DNA of 34,412 nt, taken from positions 1-34,412 of the forward strand of contig CAJQKW010000081.1 of NCBI GenBank assembly GCA_905478975.1. Direction: 5' to 3'. A program made the translations under genes and the position numbers. Within the stretch, counting starts at the first letter, position 1. Every line of letters starts with the position of its first letter. Under the pieces are notes generated by a model, which was not told where the DNA came from, made no database searches, and worked only from the letters and a program-made list of their open reading frames with translations. This document shows, in pieces, positions 9,021-18,730 of the stretch. This DNA is from an uncultured Pseudomonadales bacterium. GTDB taxonomy: Bacteria > Pseudomonadota > Gammaproteobacteria > Pseudomonadales > Porticoccaceae.

Positions 9021-9298
9021 GTGCTGTGACAGGCCGCAATTCAGCGCAGACTGCGCTGCTGTGGATAGTGGTCTTAATCAGTGCGTTGGCGGTGGCTTAT
9101 GTGAGCCATATATGTCGCCAAAAGTATGACCAGTTGACGGCTCTCGAGCGTGAGAAAAATCAACTGCAGGTGGCTTACGGTAAATATTTACTGGAGCAGA
9201 GCGCCTGGGGATCGCTGCAGCGGATCGAGACAATGGCTAAGGAAGGTCTGGATATGCACAGTCCGCAGCCTCAAGAAATAATAATGGTGAAGCGATAA
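9017..9298 (+). CDS. ftsL: Cell division protein FtsL
   Basis: FtsL is a small bitopic membrane protein that, with FtsB and FtsQ, links and activates the septal synthase FtsWI. The 93-aa sequence has a short cytoplasmic N-terminus, one transmembrane helix at about 12-31 and a periplasmic coiled-coil region (about 33-65, with L-x-x-E-x-x-x-L patterns). Length and position between rsmH and ftsI are diagnostic; sequence conservation in this family is low. It overlaps rsmH by four bases and ends one base before ftsI. Confidence 0.92.
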   Translation: MSAVTGRNSAQTALLWIVVLISALAVAYVSHICRQKYDQLTALEREKNQLQVAYGKYLLEQSAWGSLQRIETMAKEGLDMHSPQPQEIIMVKR

Positions 9299-9299
9299 A

Positions 9300-11057
9300 G
9301 TGGCTAAAAAGTCGATAAAAAATACCCTATCGCGCGGGCGTTACTATTTTGTAATGCTGATCCTAGGTTCACTGCCCCTGATCGTTGCAGCTAAAATTGC
9401 TCAGTTACAAATTATGCCCAGCGAGGAGCATGGCTCCGAGTTTCTTCAGACTCAGGGCGACGCCCGCGCCATTCGCACTGAAACCATTCCAGGCCATCGC
9501 GGTTTAATAACCGACAGAAATGGCGAACCACTGGCGGTTAGCACCCCTGTTGTTACCCTGGTCGCTGATCCTCAGTTAGTTAACAAGCATGCTGAGCTAG
9601 ATGACCTCAGAATGCTGGCGAAAGCGCTGAATATCTCTTTGGTGCAGCTGCAGAGCCGCCTAAAGCGTTATCGCAATAAATCCTTTATGTATCTGGCTCG
9701 ACAGCTGCCCAGTGTTGAAGCTGATCGGATTCTCGATCTACAGATAACCGGTGTCTCTGGCCGTCAAGAGTACAAGCGCTTTTACCCCGCTGGAGAAGTC
9801 ACCGCACAGCTAGTCGGTTTTACCGATATCAATGATGCTGGCCAAGAGGGCATGGAGCTAGCTTACAATGCTGTTCTGACTGGCGAGCCCGGTGCCAAAA
9901 AAGTGGTCAAAGATCTCGCCGGTCGAGTGATTAAAGATATTTCTCTGGTCAAGCCCGCCAGTCACGGCAGCACCCTGCGTCTGAGTATTGATCTGCGAGT
10001 GCAGTACGCCGCCTATCGGGCCCTAAAAGCCTCCGTGCAAAAGCATGGCGCTAAATCCGGCTCAGTGATCGTGCTGGATGTGCATACTGGCGAAGTCTTG
10101 GCCATGGCCAATCAGCCCTCGTTCAACCCCAATGATCGCTCTAATCTGCGCGTCGACTCAGTACGCAATCGCTCTGTGATCGATATGATGGAGCCCGGCT
10201 CAACGGCTAAGCCCTTTACCATTTTGGCGGCCCTTGAAAGCGGCAAATTCAATCCTGACACAGTCATTGATACTAGTCCGGGTTTTATAAAAGTTTCCTA
10301 CAAAACTTTTAATGATCGGCGTGATCTCGGTCGTCTTAGCCTGACCGATATTCTCAACAAATCCAGTCAAGTGGGCACTACCAAGTTGGCCCTGGCACTC
10401 AACCCAAATAATACCCGTGAGCTCTTTGAACGGATGGGCTTTGGTGAGGGTATAGGCAGCGGATTCCCCGGTGAGACCGCTGGCAATTTGCCCGCCTATC
10501 GCAAATGGGACCCTGTTACTCAGGCAACCTATGCCTTTGGTTATGGTTTCAGTGCCTCGCCACTCCAGCTGGCTAGAGCCTATTCAATTTTAGCCAACGA
10601 CGGACTCCGTCGTGAAGTGCGTTTGACCGCCATCGATGACTACCAAGATGAAAGCGTTCGAGTGATTAACGCTGATATCGTAAAGACTGTACGTCAGATG
10701 TTAGAAACCGCCGCCAGTGATCAGGGAACCGGTCGCCGCGCGCTGATTGATGGCTACTCGGTGGGTGGAAAAACCGGTACTGCAAGAAAGATTAAGGCGA
10801 CCGGTGGCTATGATGAAAATCGTCATATGTCACTCTTTGCCGGTCTCTCGCCAATCAATAATCCACGCCTGGTCACAGTGGTAGTTATTGATGAACCCAC
10901 AGAGGACAAATATTACGGCGGTCTAGTCGCCGCACCGGTTTTTTCCGAAGTAACCGGCAGTGCCCTGCGTCTCTTGCAGGTCACACCAGATACCATGAGT
11001 GCTGAACGCAATATTGTCAGCCTGCCAGCCATGCTCGCTAAAAGGGGAGGCCTGTGA
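9300..11057 (+). CDS. ftsI: Septal peptidoglycan transpeptidase FtsI (PBP3)
   Basis: This class B penicillin-binding protein cross-links septal peptidoglycan as partner of FtsW. The 585-aa protein has an N-terminal membrane anchor (about 16-34), a PBP dimerisation domain (about 60-215) and a transpeptidase domain (about 245-555). The active-site serine is S301 in STAK, and the KTGT motif is at 491-494. The second motif, normally SSN, reads SSQ (355-357). Spacing agrees with E. coli (S307, 359-361, 494-496). The start is GTG, one base after the ftsL stop. Residues after KTGT look normal, so the enzyme should be active. Its stop overlaps the murE ATG. Confidence 0.96.
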   Translation: MAKKSIKNTLSRGRYYFVMLILGSLPLIVAAKIAQLQIMPSEEHGSEFLQTQGDARAIRTETIPGHRGLITDRNGEPLAVSTPVVTLVADPQLVNKHAELDDLRMLAKALNISLVQLQSRLKRYRNKSFMYLARQLPSVEADRILDLQITGVSGRQEYKRFYPAGEVTAQLVGFTDINDAGQEGMELAYNAVLTGEPGAKKVVKDLAGRVIKDISLVKPASHGSTLRLSIDLRVQYAAYRALKASVQKHGAKSGSVIVLDVHTGEVLAMANQPSFNPNDRSNLRVDSVRNRSVIDMMEPGSTAKPFTILAALESGKFNPDTVIDTSPGFIKVSYKTFNDRRDLGRLSLTDILNKSSQVGTTKLALALNPNNTRELFERMGFGEGIGSGFPGETAGNLPAYRKWDPVTQATYAFGYGFSASPLQLARAYSILANDGLRREVRLTAIDDYQDESVRVINADIVKTVRQMLETAASDQGTGRRALIDGYSVGGKTGTARKIKATGGYDENRHMSLFAGLSPINNPRLVTVVVIDEPTEDKYYGGLVAAPVFSEVTGSALRLLQVTPDTMSAERNIVSLPAMLAKRGGL

Positions 11058-12589
11058 TGACTGCACCTCAGGTTCCCAGCCTCAGCTTATCGGATTTGCT
11101 TAGCGAATTTGTCGACCTAAGCTACTGCCCTGAGACAGTCATTAATGGCCTTACTCTGGACAGTCGCGACGTCAAGCCGGGGGATCTGTTTATCGCTGTA
11201 AAAGGCACTCAGACCGATGGCGCAGAATATATTGCTCAGGCTATAGAGCAGGGTGCGGTCGCGGTATTGGTTGAAGCGGCAGAACAAACCAGTGCCCAAG
11301 CAGCACTGTCGGTACCGGTGATTGCGGTGCCTAAATTAAATGAATTTGTCTCGGATATTGCCGGCGCGTTTTACGCCCATCCCTCTCGCCAAATGGCGGT
11401 CACGGCGATCACTGGCACCAATGGCAAGACCACCTGTGCCCAGTTGCTTGCCAGTCTCTTTGAGTTGCTCGGCGAGCCTGCTGGCTGTGTCGGCACCATT
11501 GGGTACGGCAGTGCTGGCAATGCGGTAGCGGAGCTGGAGTCGGATGGCGAGACCTCAGCCAGCGATATTCTTACCACGCCAGATGCCGTGGCTATGCAGC
11601 GAATTCTTGGGGAAATGCGCGATGGTGGCGCCCGTCGAGTGGCGATTGAAGCCTCTTCCCACGGTCTAGTGCAGCGCCGCATTGCTGGACTACAGATCGA
11701 TACCGCGATTTTTACCAACCTATCCCGTGACCATCTTGATTACCACGGTGACCTCAATAGCTATGCCGCGGCCAAAGCCCGCCTTTTTGGCATGTCAGGA
11801 CTAAAGCATGCAGTGATCAATCTGGACGACAATATCGGCCGATTGATTCTGACCAACCTTGATCCCGCAGTGGATGGCATTACTTACAGTTTCGAAAATC
11901 ACACCGCCGATATTCACTGTGACCGCATCGAACTGGGTGTCGCTAAGATTACTGCCGAGCTGGTAACCCCCTGGGGTCGAGGACGACTGACCTCGCCGCT
12001 GCTGGGCAAATTTAACCTTGCCAATCTGCTTGCTGTTATTGGTGCAGCGGCTATGCAGGGCTTTAAGTTAGATGACATTTTAAGCGCGGCGGCCAAGTTA
12101 AAAGCCGTGCCCGGTCGCATGGAAGTCGTTGACCCAAACGCCAGCCAGCTGGTTGTGGTGGATTATGCCCACACTCCGGATGCACTAGACAAAGCCCTGC
12201 GCGCACTGCGCCTGCAATGCAAGGGCAAACTGTGGGTTGTATTTGGCTGCGGCGGCGACCGTGACAAGGGCAAGCGCGCAGAAATGGGCCGCGTCGCCGA
12301 CCAGCTCGCCGATCGCGTCGTTGTCACCAGTGACAATCCCCGCAGCGAGTCGCCACAACAAATTATTAACCAGGTTCTTCTGGGCGTCACCCGCAAAGTA
12401 CTTGCGGTAACGGATCGCAGGGACGCAATCCGTGCCGCAATTAATGCAGCCGCTGCCGACGATATTGTTTTAATCGCCGGTAAGGGCCACGAGGCCTACC
12501 AGATAGTCGCTGCCAACAGATTGCCCTTTAGCGATTTGGCAGAGGCACGTTTAGCACTGCGTCAGAAGCAGGAGGCTGAGACTGAATGA
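11057..12589 (+). CDS. murE: UDP-MurNAc-tripeptide synthetase MurE
   Basis: It adds the third residue of the stem peptide to UDP-MurNAc-L-Ala-D-Glu. The 510-aa Mur ligase has an N-terminal UDP-binding domain, a central ATPase domain with GTNGKTT at 120-126 and a C-terminal domain. The motif DNPR (426-429) is the known signature for meso-diaminopimelate as substrate, indicating Gram-negative-type A1-gamma peptidoglycan. An upstream in-frame GTG (11054) exists, but ATG at 11057 sits six bases after AAAGGGGAGG and forms a TGATG junction with ftsI. It overlaps murF by four bases. Confidence 0.96.
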   Translation: MTAPQVPSLSLSDLLSEFVDLSYCPETVINGLTLDSRDVKPGDLFIAVKGTQTDGAEYIAQAIEQGAVAVLVEAAEQTSAQAALSVPVIAVPKLNEFVSDIAGAFYAHPSRQMAVTAITGTNGKTTCAQLLASLFELLGEPAGCVGTIGYGSAGNAVAELESDGETSASDILTTPDAVAMQRILGEMRDGGARRVAIEASSHGLVQRRIAGLQIDTAIFTNLSRDHLDYHGDLNSYAAAKARLFGMSGLKHAVINLDDNIGRLILTNLDPAVDGITYSFENHTADIHCDRIELGVAKITAELVTPWGRGRLTSPLLGKFNLANLLAVIGAAAMQGFKLDDILSAAAKLKAVPGRMEVVDPNASQLVVVDYAHTPDALDKALRALRLQCKGKLWVVFGCGGDRDKGKRAEMGRVADQLADRVVVTSDNPRSESPQQIINQVLLGVTRKVLAVTDRRDAIRAAINAAAADDIVLIAGKGHEAYQIVAANRLPFSDLAEARLALRQKQEAETE

Positions 12590-13953
12590 TTAACTCTCTG
12601 CGCCTCACTGATGCCGCGATCCGCTTTGGCGGAACGCTACTCAACCCCGACTGTGAATTTGATGCAGTCTCTATCGACAGTCGCCATATTGCCGACGGTG
12701 ATCTATTTGTCGCGCTGGTCGGCGAGCGCCTCGATGGCCATCAGTTTCTCGCCGATGTAGCGGACAGGGCCAGTGGCCTAGTGGTTTCGAAAGCCGATAC
12801 CGATTTGCCCCTGCCGCAGTGGGTGGTAGAAGACACTACAGTGGCTCTGGGCCAGTTGGCACAATTACAGCGGGACGCCTTCAGCGGAACGGTTATTGCG
12901 GTAACCGGCAGCACCGGCAAGACCTCGGTGAAAGAGCTGGTTAAATCGATTCTCGGTGGCCTTGGCTCTGTCCATGCCACTAAGGGCAACTTTAATAATC
13001 ATATCGGCGTGCCATTAACATTGCTCGATATGCCCCAGGACAGCGACTTTGCGGTTGTTGAAATGGGCGCCAGCGCCGCCAGTGAGATCAGCTATTTATG
13101 CTCTATTGCCAAGCCGCAGATTAGCTTGATCAACAATGTCCAGACTGCCCATCTCGAAGGCTTTGGCAGCGTTGCTGGAATTGCCGCGGCTAAGGGCGAG
13201 ATCTACAGCGGCCTCGATGCTGCTGGCATCGCCATTTTAAATCTCGACCAAAGTTGGGAAGCAGAGTGGATGGAGCTGATCGGCGACCGCGAATGCATAA
13301 CCTTTTCTGTGGATGACGATTGCGCCGATATAAGCGCCAGCGATATTGAACTGCTGGAGAACGGCTGTTGCCGATTCACGCTGCATATCTTCACCGACAC
13401 ATCAGTAGAGAGTCAGGTGGTTAACCTGGCTATTCCCGGCCGTCACTCGGTGAGCAATGCTCTCGCCGCTGCCGCCTGTGCCGTGGCTGCCGGTGCCAGT
13501 ATTGAACAAATCGCTACTGGTATAGAGGCCACAGAGTCTCCGGCGCGGCGCTTACAGATTAAAGCCTTGGCCCAGGGTGGCCAAATTATTGATGACAGTT
13601 ACAACGCCAGCCCAGAATCGGTACGCGCGGCCATCGATGTGCTGGCTAGCAGCTCCGGTCGCCGGGTTTTAGTGCTCGGGGATATGGGCGAGCTGGGCAC
13701 CGGCGCAGAGCAGTTGCACACTGAGCTGGGTGACTATGCCCTGAGTGCCGGTATCGATCAGCTGTATACCCTTGGCAATCTCAGCGCCAAGGCCAGCGAG
13801 GCGTTTAAGGGTCAGCACTTTACTGATCTGGAAAGCTTAAAAGCACCATTGTTTAACGAGATTGAACGCCGTGACCTGACCCTGCTGGTCAAGGGCTCGC
13901 GCAGTTCAAAAATGGATTTAGTAGTTGATATGTTAGTGGCGGGGAACTCCTAA
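12586..13953 (+). CDS. murF: UDP-MurNAc-tripeptide:D-Ala-D-Ala ligase MurF
   Basis: It joins D-Ala-D-Ala to the UDP-MurNAc-tripeptide, completing the pentapeptide precursor in the cytoplasm. The 455-aa protein has the three Mur ligase domains, with the ATP-binding loop TGSTGKTS at 107-114 and NNHIGVP just after it, a MurF feature. The [10 protein letters not shown] segment in the C-terminal half is also typical. The start ATGA overlaps the murE stop and the stop TAATG overlaps the mraY start. DdlB, encoded downstream in this cluster, would supply its dipeptide. Confidence 0.96.
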   Translation: MINSLRLTDAAIRFGGTLLNPDCEFDAVSIDSRHIADGDLFVALVGERLDGHQFLADVADRASGLVVSKADTDLPLPQWVVEDTTVALGQLAQLQRDAFSGTVIAVTGSTGKTSVKELVKSILGGLGSVHATKGNFNNHIGVPLTLLDMPQDSDFAVVEMGASAASEISYLCSIAKPQISLINNVQTAHLEGFGSVAGIAAAKGEIYSGLDAAGIAILNLDQSWEAEWMELIGDRECITFSVDDDCADISASDIELLENGCCRFTLHIFTDTSVESQVVNLAIPGRHSVSNALAAAACAVAAGASIEQIATGIEATESPARRLQIKALAQGGQIIDDSYNASPESVRAAIDVLASSSGRRVLVLGDMGELGTGAEQLHTELGDYALSAGIDQLYTLGNLSAKASEAFKGQHFTDLESLKAPLFNEIERRDLTLLVKGSRSSKMDLVVDMLVAGNS

Positions 13954-15035
13954 TGTTGGTATGGCTAGCTGAATATTTAAGTCAGTTTTACAGCCCGTTT
14001 ACAGCGGTGAAGTATCTCACCCTGCGCGGAATTTTTTCGGTGATCACGGCGTTGACCATCTGTTGGATGCTCGGTCCCCGTGTTATTGCGCTGCTCAATA
14101 GCTTGCAGATGGGTCAGGCAATTCGCACTGATGGGCCCCAGAGCCATCTCAGCAAAGCGGGTACGCCGACCATGGGCGGTGCGCTGATTCTGATGGCGAT
14201 GTTTATCAGTACTCTGCTGTGGGCAGATCTTGAAAACGTCTATGTCTGGGTTGTTCTGATCGTGACTTTTAGTTTTGGTGTGATTGGCTGGGTCGATGAT
14301 TACCGCAAAGTGGTGCATAAAAATCCCCGCGGTTTACCGGCGCGCTGGAAGTATTTTTGGCAGTCTCTCTGTGGTCTGGCGGCGGCAATGTTTTTGTACT
14401 CCCATGCCCAGTCTGCTGCTGAGCTGCACCTAATTGTGCCGTTCTTTAAAAATGTGGCAATCAATCTTGGCCCCTTTTATATCCTCTTTACCTACTTCGT
14501 GATTGTCGGTACCAGTAATGCCGTCAACCTCACCGACGGCCTCGACGGTCTGGCGATCTTGCCCACGGTTCTAGTTGCCGGTGCCCTCGGCATCATGGCC
14601 TATCTGACTGGCAACTATCAGTTTGCCACCTACCTGCATATTCCCTATATCAGCGGTGCTGGCGAGCTACTTATTTTTACCGGCGCACTCTGTGGTGCTG
14701 GCCTCGGGTTTCTTTGGTTTAACACCTATCCCGCCATGGTCTTTATGGGCGACGTAGGTTCCCTGGCTCTGGGCGCAGCACTGGGGATTATCGCGGTGAT
14801 TATTCGTCAGGAAGTGGTGTTGGCGATTATGGGCGGTGTATTTGTAATCGAAACCCTGTCGGTGATTCTGCAAGTGGCTTCGTTCAAGCTCACCGGCAAA
14901 CGCATATTCCGTATGGCGCCACTGCACCACCACTACGAATTAAAAGGCTGGCCAGAGCCGCGAGTAATTGTGCGTTTTTGGATTATTACCGTGGTGCTAG
15001 TGCTGATTGGCTTGGCCACCTTAAAGCTTAGATAA
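13953..15035 (+). CDS. mraY: Phospho-MurNAc-pentapeptide transferase MraY
   Basis: This inner-membrane enzyme transfers phospho-MurNAc-pentapeptide to undecaprenyl phosphate, giving lipid I. The 360-aa length equals that of the E. coli enzyme, with about ten transmembrane segments. D115 and D116 (GWVDDYRK) and D267 (MGDVGS) fall at the same residue numbers as the essential E. coli aspartates. [10 protein letters not shown] and the HHHYELKGW loop are present. The ATG overlaps the murF stop by one base. Unlike other junctions in the operon, the gap to murD is 59 bp and holds a 13-bp tandem repeat that begins in the mraY 3' end. Confidence 0.97.
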   Translation: MLVWLAEYLSQFYSPFTAVKYLTLRGIFSVITALTICWMLGPRVIALLNSLQMGQAIRTDGPQSHLSKAGTPTMGGALILMAMFISTLLWADLENVYVWVVLIVTFSFGVIGWVDDYRKVVHKNPRGLPARWKYFWQSLCGLAAAMFLYSHAQSAAELHLIVPFFKNVAINLGPFYILFTYFVIVGTSNAVNLTDGLDGLAILPTVLVAGALGIMAYLTGNYQFATYLHIPYISGAGELLIFTGALCGAGLGFLWFNTYPAMVFMGDVGSLALGAALGIIAVIIRQEVVLAIMGGVFVIETLSVILQVASFKLTGKRIFRMAPLHHHYELKGWPEPRVIVRFWIITVVLVLIGLATLKLR

Positions 15036-15066
15036 AGAACTCAGATAAAGAGCCTAGATAAAACAC
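15028..15066. repeat. 13-bp tandem repeat at the mraY 3' end
   Basis: Three 13-bp units start at 15028, 15041 and 15054: TTAGATAAAGAAC, TCAGATAAAGAGC and CTAGATAAAACAC. The first unit contains the last coding bases and TAA stop codon of mraY. The 12-base word AGATAAAGAGCC (15043-15054) recurs exactly in the array after lpxC. This is the only large spacer between murE and ftsQ. Confidence 0.8.
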
Positions 15067-15094
15067 TTATAACAGAGAGAGTAGAGCTACAAAG

Positions 15095-16447
15095 ATGACA
15101 GACTTGATTGCCACTAATCGCAACACCGCTATCCTTGGCCTGGGCGCCACGGGACTGTCGGTCGCCCGATTTTTGTCGTCGATCGGTAAGTCCTTTGTCT
15201 TTGCCGACAGCCGCACTGCGCCACCGCGTCTTGCGGAAGTCCGCGAATCCTATCCCGATGTGCCAGTTGTCTTGGGTCCCTTTGAGTCCGACTTGTTACT
15301 CAGTTTTGACAGCGTTGTGGTCAGTCCGGGTATCGCGCTTCAAGAGCCCGCACTGGTTGCTGCCAGCGCGCAAAAGATCAAGTTGCTCGGCGATGTCGAA
15401 CTGTTTTTAGACCATGCTAAGGCGCCGGTGATTTTGATAACCGGTTCCAATGGCAAGAGCACCGTAACCAAGCTGGTCGGTGAGATGGCTGTGGCCAGCG
15501 GTTTAAAGGTCGGTGTCGGCGGTAATCTCGGCACCCCGATGCTGGACCTGCTTGATGACGAGAACCAACTCTATGTGATCGAGCTGTCGAGCTTTCAGCT
15601 GGAGCTGGTGACCGATACCCGCGGTGCCATCTCCACAATCCTCAATATCAGTGCCGACCATATGGATCGCTACGCTGGCCTACAGCAGTACCATGCCGCC
15701 AAGCACCGTATCTTCCTCGGCGCCAGTCAGGTGATCTACAATCGCCAGGACGCCCTGACTAATCCGCTGCTGTCCGTGGCGGTGAAACTCTGCAACTTTG
15801 GTCTAAACCATCCGGATCTGGCGGGCTTCGGCCTGCTCGACGAAGACGGCGAAGACTGGCTCGCCTTTGGCTTAAAGCCGTTGATGCCGAGCGCCGAGCT
15901 GGCGATTAAAGGTCGTCACAATATTGCCAATGCCCTGGCGGCACTGGCATTGGGTCAGGCCGCTGGTCTCCCTATGGACGCCATGGTGCAAACCCTGAAA
16001 AGCTTTAAGGGTCTGTCTCATCGCTGTGAATATGTGGCTACCCAGGACGGCGTCACCTACATAGATGATTCCAAAGGTACCAATATTGGCGCCACGGTTG
16101 CGGCTCTCGATGGCTTTGGTAACAGCGACAAAGCCAATCTGATTTTGATTGCCGGCGGTCAGGGCAAGGGACAAAACTTTAGCGAACTAAAAGCCCCTCT
16201 GGGCAAGTTTGTTAAGTTGCTGGCGCTGTTCGGCGAAGATGCTCAATCTATCGCTGAGACCCTTGCTGGCGCCACTGAAATTGAAACCCTTAAGTCACTC
16301 GAGGCGGCGGTGGACGCTGCCCGCGCCGCTGCAGAGCCAGGCGATATTGTGCTGCTTTCTCCCGCCTGTGCCAGCTTTGATATGTTCTCCGGTTTTGAAC
16401 AGCGCGGTCGCCGCTTCCAACAGGCAGTCACGGCGGTGGCAGCATGA
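15095..16447 (+). CDS. murD: UDP-MurNAc-L-alanine:D-glutamate ligase MurD
   Basis: It adds D-glutamate to UDP-MurNAc-L-Ala in the cytoplasm, ahead of MurE. The 450-aa protein begins with a Rossmann-like UDP-binding domain (LGLGATGLSVARFL near 14-27). The ATP loop GSNGKST is at 117-123, and LSPACASFDMF is a typical C-terminal MurD segment. The ATG is preceded by a weak purine-rich site (GAGAGAGTAGAG). It follows the repeat-containing 59-bp gap after mraY and overlaps ftsW by four bases. Confidence 0.96.
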   Translation: MTDLIATNRNTAILGLGATGLSVARFLSSIGKSFVFADSRTAPPRLAEVRESYPDVPVVLGPFESDLLLSFDSVVVSPGIALQEPALVAASAQKIKLLGDVELFLDHAKAPVILITGSNGKSTVTKLVGEMAVASGLKVGVGGNLGTPMLDLLDDENQLYVIELSSFQLELVTDTRGAISTILNISADHMDRYAGLQQYHAAKHRIFLGASQVIYNRQDALTNPLLSVAVKLCNFGLNHPDLAGFGLLDEDGEDWLAFGLKPLMPSAELAIKGRHNIANALAALALGQAAGLPMDAMVQTLKSFKGLSHRCEYVATQDGVTYIDDSKGTNIGATVAALDGFGNSDKANLILIAGGQGKGQNFSELKAPLGKFVKLLALFGEDAQSIAETLAGATEIETLKSLEAAVDAARAAAEPGDIVLLSPACASFDMFSGFEQRGRRFQQAVTAVAA

Positions 16448-17628
16448 ATATGACTATTAGATGGCCACTTAACTTCTCGGGCTCAGAGCGCGGCTCTTGG
16501 CGCATCGACAGTTTGCTGTTACTGGCGGTACTGGCACTGATGTCAGTGGGCCTAACCATGGTCGCCTCGGCCTCATTTAGTTATGCCGAGCACAACTTTA
16601 ATAATGAATTTTATTTTGTGAAGCGCCACGCCATCTATATCTTTATTGCATTGGCGGCCATGGGTGTGACCTTCTTTACCCCGCCCAGTGTCTGGTCCCA
16701 ATACAGCCGATTGTGGATGTTGCTGGCGATCTTGCTGCTAATTATCGTCTTGATCCCGGGCATTGGTCGTGAAGTCAATGGCAGTCGCCGCTGGTTGAGC
16801 ATTGCCGGTCTAACACTACAGGTTTCTGAGTTGGCCAAAGTCGCCACCGTGGTGTTTATGGCGAGCTATTTTGCCAATAGCCGCGAGGGCTTTGGCGACA
16901 ACTGGCGAGACTGGGCCAAGCCCCTGGGCGTGCTGATGCTGCCACTGTTTTTACTGCTGATGGAACCGGATTTTGGCTCCTTGGTAGTGCTCTCCTGCAC
17001 CTTTATGGCAATGCTGTTTTTAACCGGCATTCGATTGTGGCACTACCTGGCTCTGGTCTTTGCCGGCTCTTCAGTGTTGGTTTTGTTTGCCGAAGCCGCG
17101 CCGTATCGCATGGCCCGTTTAAGCAGCTTTCTCGATCCCTGGTCAGATCAGTTTAACTCTGGCTACCAGCTCACTCAGTCATTAATAGCTTTTGGTCGCG
17201 GCGAATGGTTTGGTGTTGGCCTCGGTCAGTCGGTGCAAAAAATGCTCTATCTGCCAGAAGCCCACACCGACTTTGTATTCGCTATTTTTGCTGAAGAATT
17301 TGGTTTTATCGGCGTGCTCTGCCTGCTCGGTCTCTATGTGTTGCTGGTGTGGCGAATCTTTAGTTTGAGCAAAAAGGCGGTCAGCCAAGAGTACTGGTAT
17401 GGCGTCTTTGTGCTAATTGGCTTTGGTTGCCTGATCAGTGGCCAGACACTCATTAACCTGGGTGTTAATGCTGGATTTTTGCCCACCAAAGGCCTGACCT
17501 TGCCCTTTGTCAGTTACGGCGGCAGCAGTCTGATGGTGACCTGCGCCATGGTTGGCATGATGCTGCGTATTGGCCATGAGCTTCATCCGGATACACAGGT
17601 TGTCAGGAGGGTAGGTCGTGGTCGCTAA
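16444..17628 (+). CDS. ftsW: Septal peptidoglycan glycosyltransferase FtsW
   Basis: FtsW is a SEDS-family polymerase that makes glycan strands from lipid II at the septum, together with FtsI. The 394-aa protein is polytopic (about ten membrane segments after a short cytoplasmic N-terminus). The region LPEAHTDFVFAIFAEEFG (from about 271) corresponds to the large extracytoplasmic loop with conserved acidic residues. PTKGLTLPFVSYGGSS (from 347) is the FtsW/RodA signature. It overlaps murD by four bases and murG by eleven. Confidence 0.96.
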   Translation: MNMTIRWPLNFSGSERGSWRIDSLLLLAVLALMSVGLTMVASASFSYAEHNFNNEFYFVKRHAIYIFIALAAMGVTFFTPPSVWSQYSRLWMLLAILLLIIVLIPGIGREVNGSRRWLSIAGLTLQVSELAKVATVVFMASYFANSREGFGDNWRDWAKPLGVLMLPLFLLLMEPDFGSLVVLSCTFMAMLFLTGIRLWHYLALVFAGSSVLVLFAEAAPYRMARLSSFLDPWSDQFNSGYQLTQSLIAFGRGEWFGVGLGQSVQKMLYLPEAHTDFVFAIFAEEFGFIGVLCLLGLYVLLVWRIFSLSKKAVSQEYWYGVFVLIGFGCLISGQTLINLGVNAGFLPTKGLTLPFVSYGGSSLMVTCAMVGMMLRIGHELHPDTQVVRRVGRGR

Positions 17629-18730
17629 TACAAGCACTTTATCTGCCAACACTCTAGGCAAGGGCTGTCGCGTCATGATTATGGCTGGCGGCACTGGCGG
17701 GCATGTGTTTCCAGCTCTGGCCGTTGCAGATCAGCTCCGTGCAGCCAATGCATCAGTGGCCTGGCTCGGCACCCAGCGCGGTATCGAATCGGATCTGGTT
17801 CCCGCGGCAGGTATTGTATTGAACTGCATCGATATTGAAGGTATTCGCGGTCGAGGACTCAGCGCCCTATTAAAAGCACCGTTATTGCTGTGGCGCTCAA
17901 TTCGCCAGGCATTCACCGTACTCAGTGATTTTCAGCCGCAAGTGGTTCTGGGTATGGGTGGCTTTGCCTCCGGCCCCGGTGCTGTGGCAGCCCGTTTAAA
18001 AGGTATTCCCATCGTTATACATGAACAAAACTCGGTTGCTGGCACCACCAATAAGCTGGTGGCGCGAATCGCCCAGCGGGTAATGCAGGGCTTCCCCAAT
18101 GTTTTTGCCAAGGGCGAGTGGTGCGGTAATCCGGTGCGTCCGTCGATTGCCAATCTGGCTCCACCAAAACAGCGCCTGGCTGGCCGTGAAGGTCCGGCTC
18201 GCCTATTAGTGCTGGGTGGCAGTCGCGGTGCTCTGGCGATCAATAAATTATTGCCTGCGGCACTGGCCCTGATTGAGCCAAGTCAGCGCCCCCAGGTTCG
18301 CCATCAGACCGGCACGCTGCACTGTGACGAGACTCAGGCGCTCTATGCTGCCGCCGGTGTCAGCGCTGAGGTGGTGCCGTTTATTGCCGAGATGGACCAA
18401 GCCTACGGCTGGGCGGATTTTGCTATCTGCCGTGCTGGCGCACTGACCGTGGCTGAGTTAACCAGCGCCGGTCTAGGATCCTTATTAATTCCCTTTCCTT
18501 TCGCCATTGATGATCATCAGACGGTGAATGGTCAGCTATTGGTTGATCAGGGAGCTGCTCTAATGCAGGCCCAAGACGATCTCACAGCGGCCTCGCTGGC
18601 CGAGCAGATCAGCGCAGTCTGCGGCGATAGTGAACGCCGTCTACAGATGGCTATCAATGCTCGCAAGCTGGCCAAAGCCGGTGCCGCAGAGCGGGTTGCC
18701 GATGTCTGCCTGGAGCTGGCCCATGATTGA
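17618..18730 (+). CDS. murG: Lipid II-forming GlcNAc transferase MurG
   Basis: It transfers GlcNAc from UDP-GlcNAc to lipid I on the cytoplasmic face of the membrane, producing lipid II. The 370-aa GT28-type protein has the glycine-rich loop [13 protein letters not shown] starting at residue 23, and a second domain with [15 protein letters not shown] and the donor-binding [12 protein letters not shown] stretch. GTG at 17618 is chosen because AGGAGGG lies about six bases upstream. It gives an N-terminal extension of about 15 residues before the first strand. It overlaps ftsW by 11 bp and murC by 8 bp. Confidence 0.96.
   Translation: MVANTSTLSANTLGKGCRVMIMAGGTGGHVFPALAVADQLRAANASVAWLGTQRGIESDLVPAAGIVLNCIDIEGIRGRGLSALLKAPLLLWRSIRQAFTVLSDFQPQVVLGMGGFASGPGAVAARLKGIPIVIHEQNSVAGTTNKLVARIAQRVMQGFPNVFAKGEWCGNPVRPSIANLAPPKQRLAGREGPARLLVLGGSRGALAINKLLPAALALIEPSQRPQVRHQTGTLHCDETQALYAAAGVSAEVVPFIAEMDQAYGWADFAICRAGALTVAELTSAGLGSLLIPFPFAIDDHQTVNGQLLVDQGAALMQAQDDLTAASLAEQISAVCGDSERRLQMAINARKLAKAGAAERVADVCLELAHD

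Noticed and set aside
18630-18722. N-terminal extension of murC from GTG 18630
   Set aside because: The extra 31 residues are the murG coding sequence read in another frame and have no MurC character.
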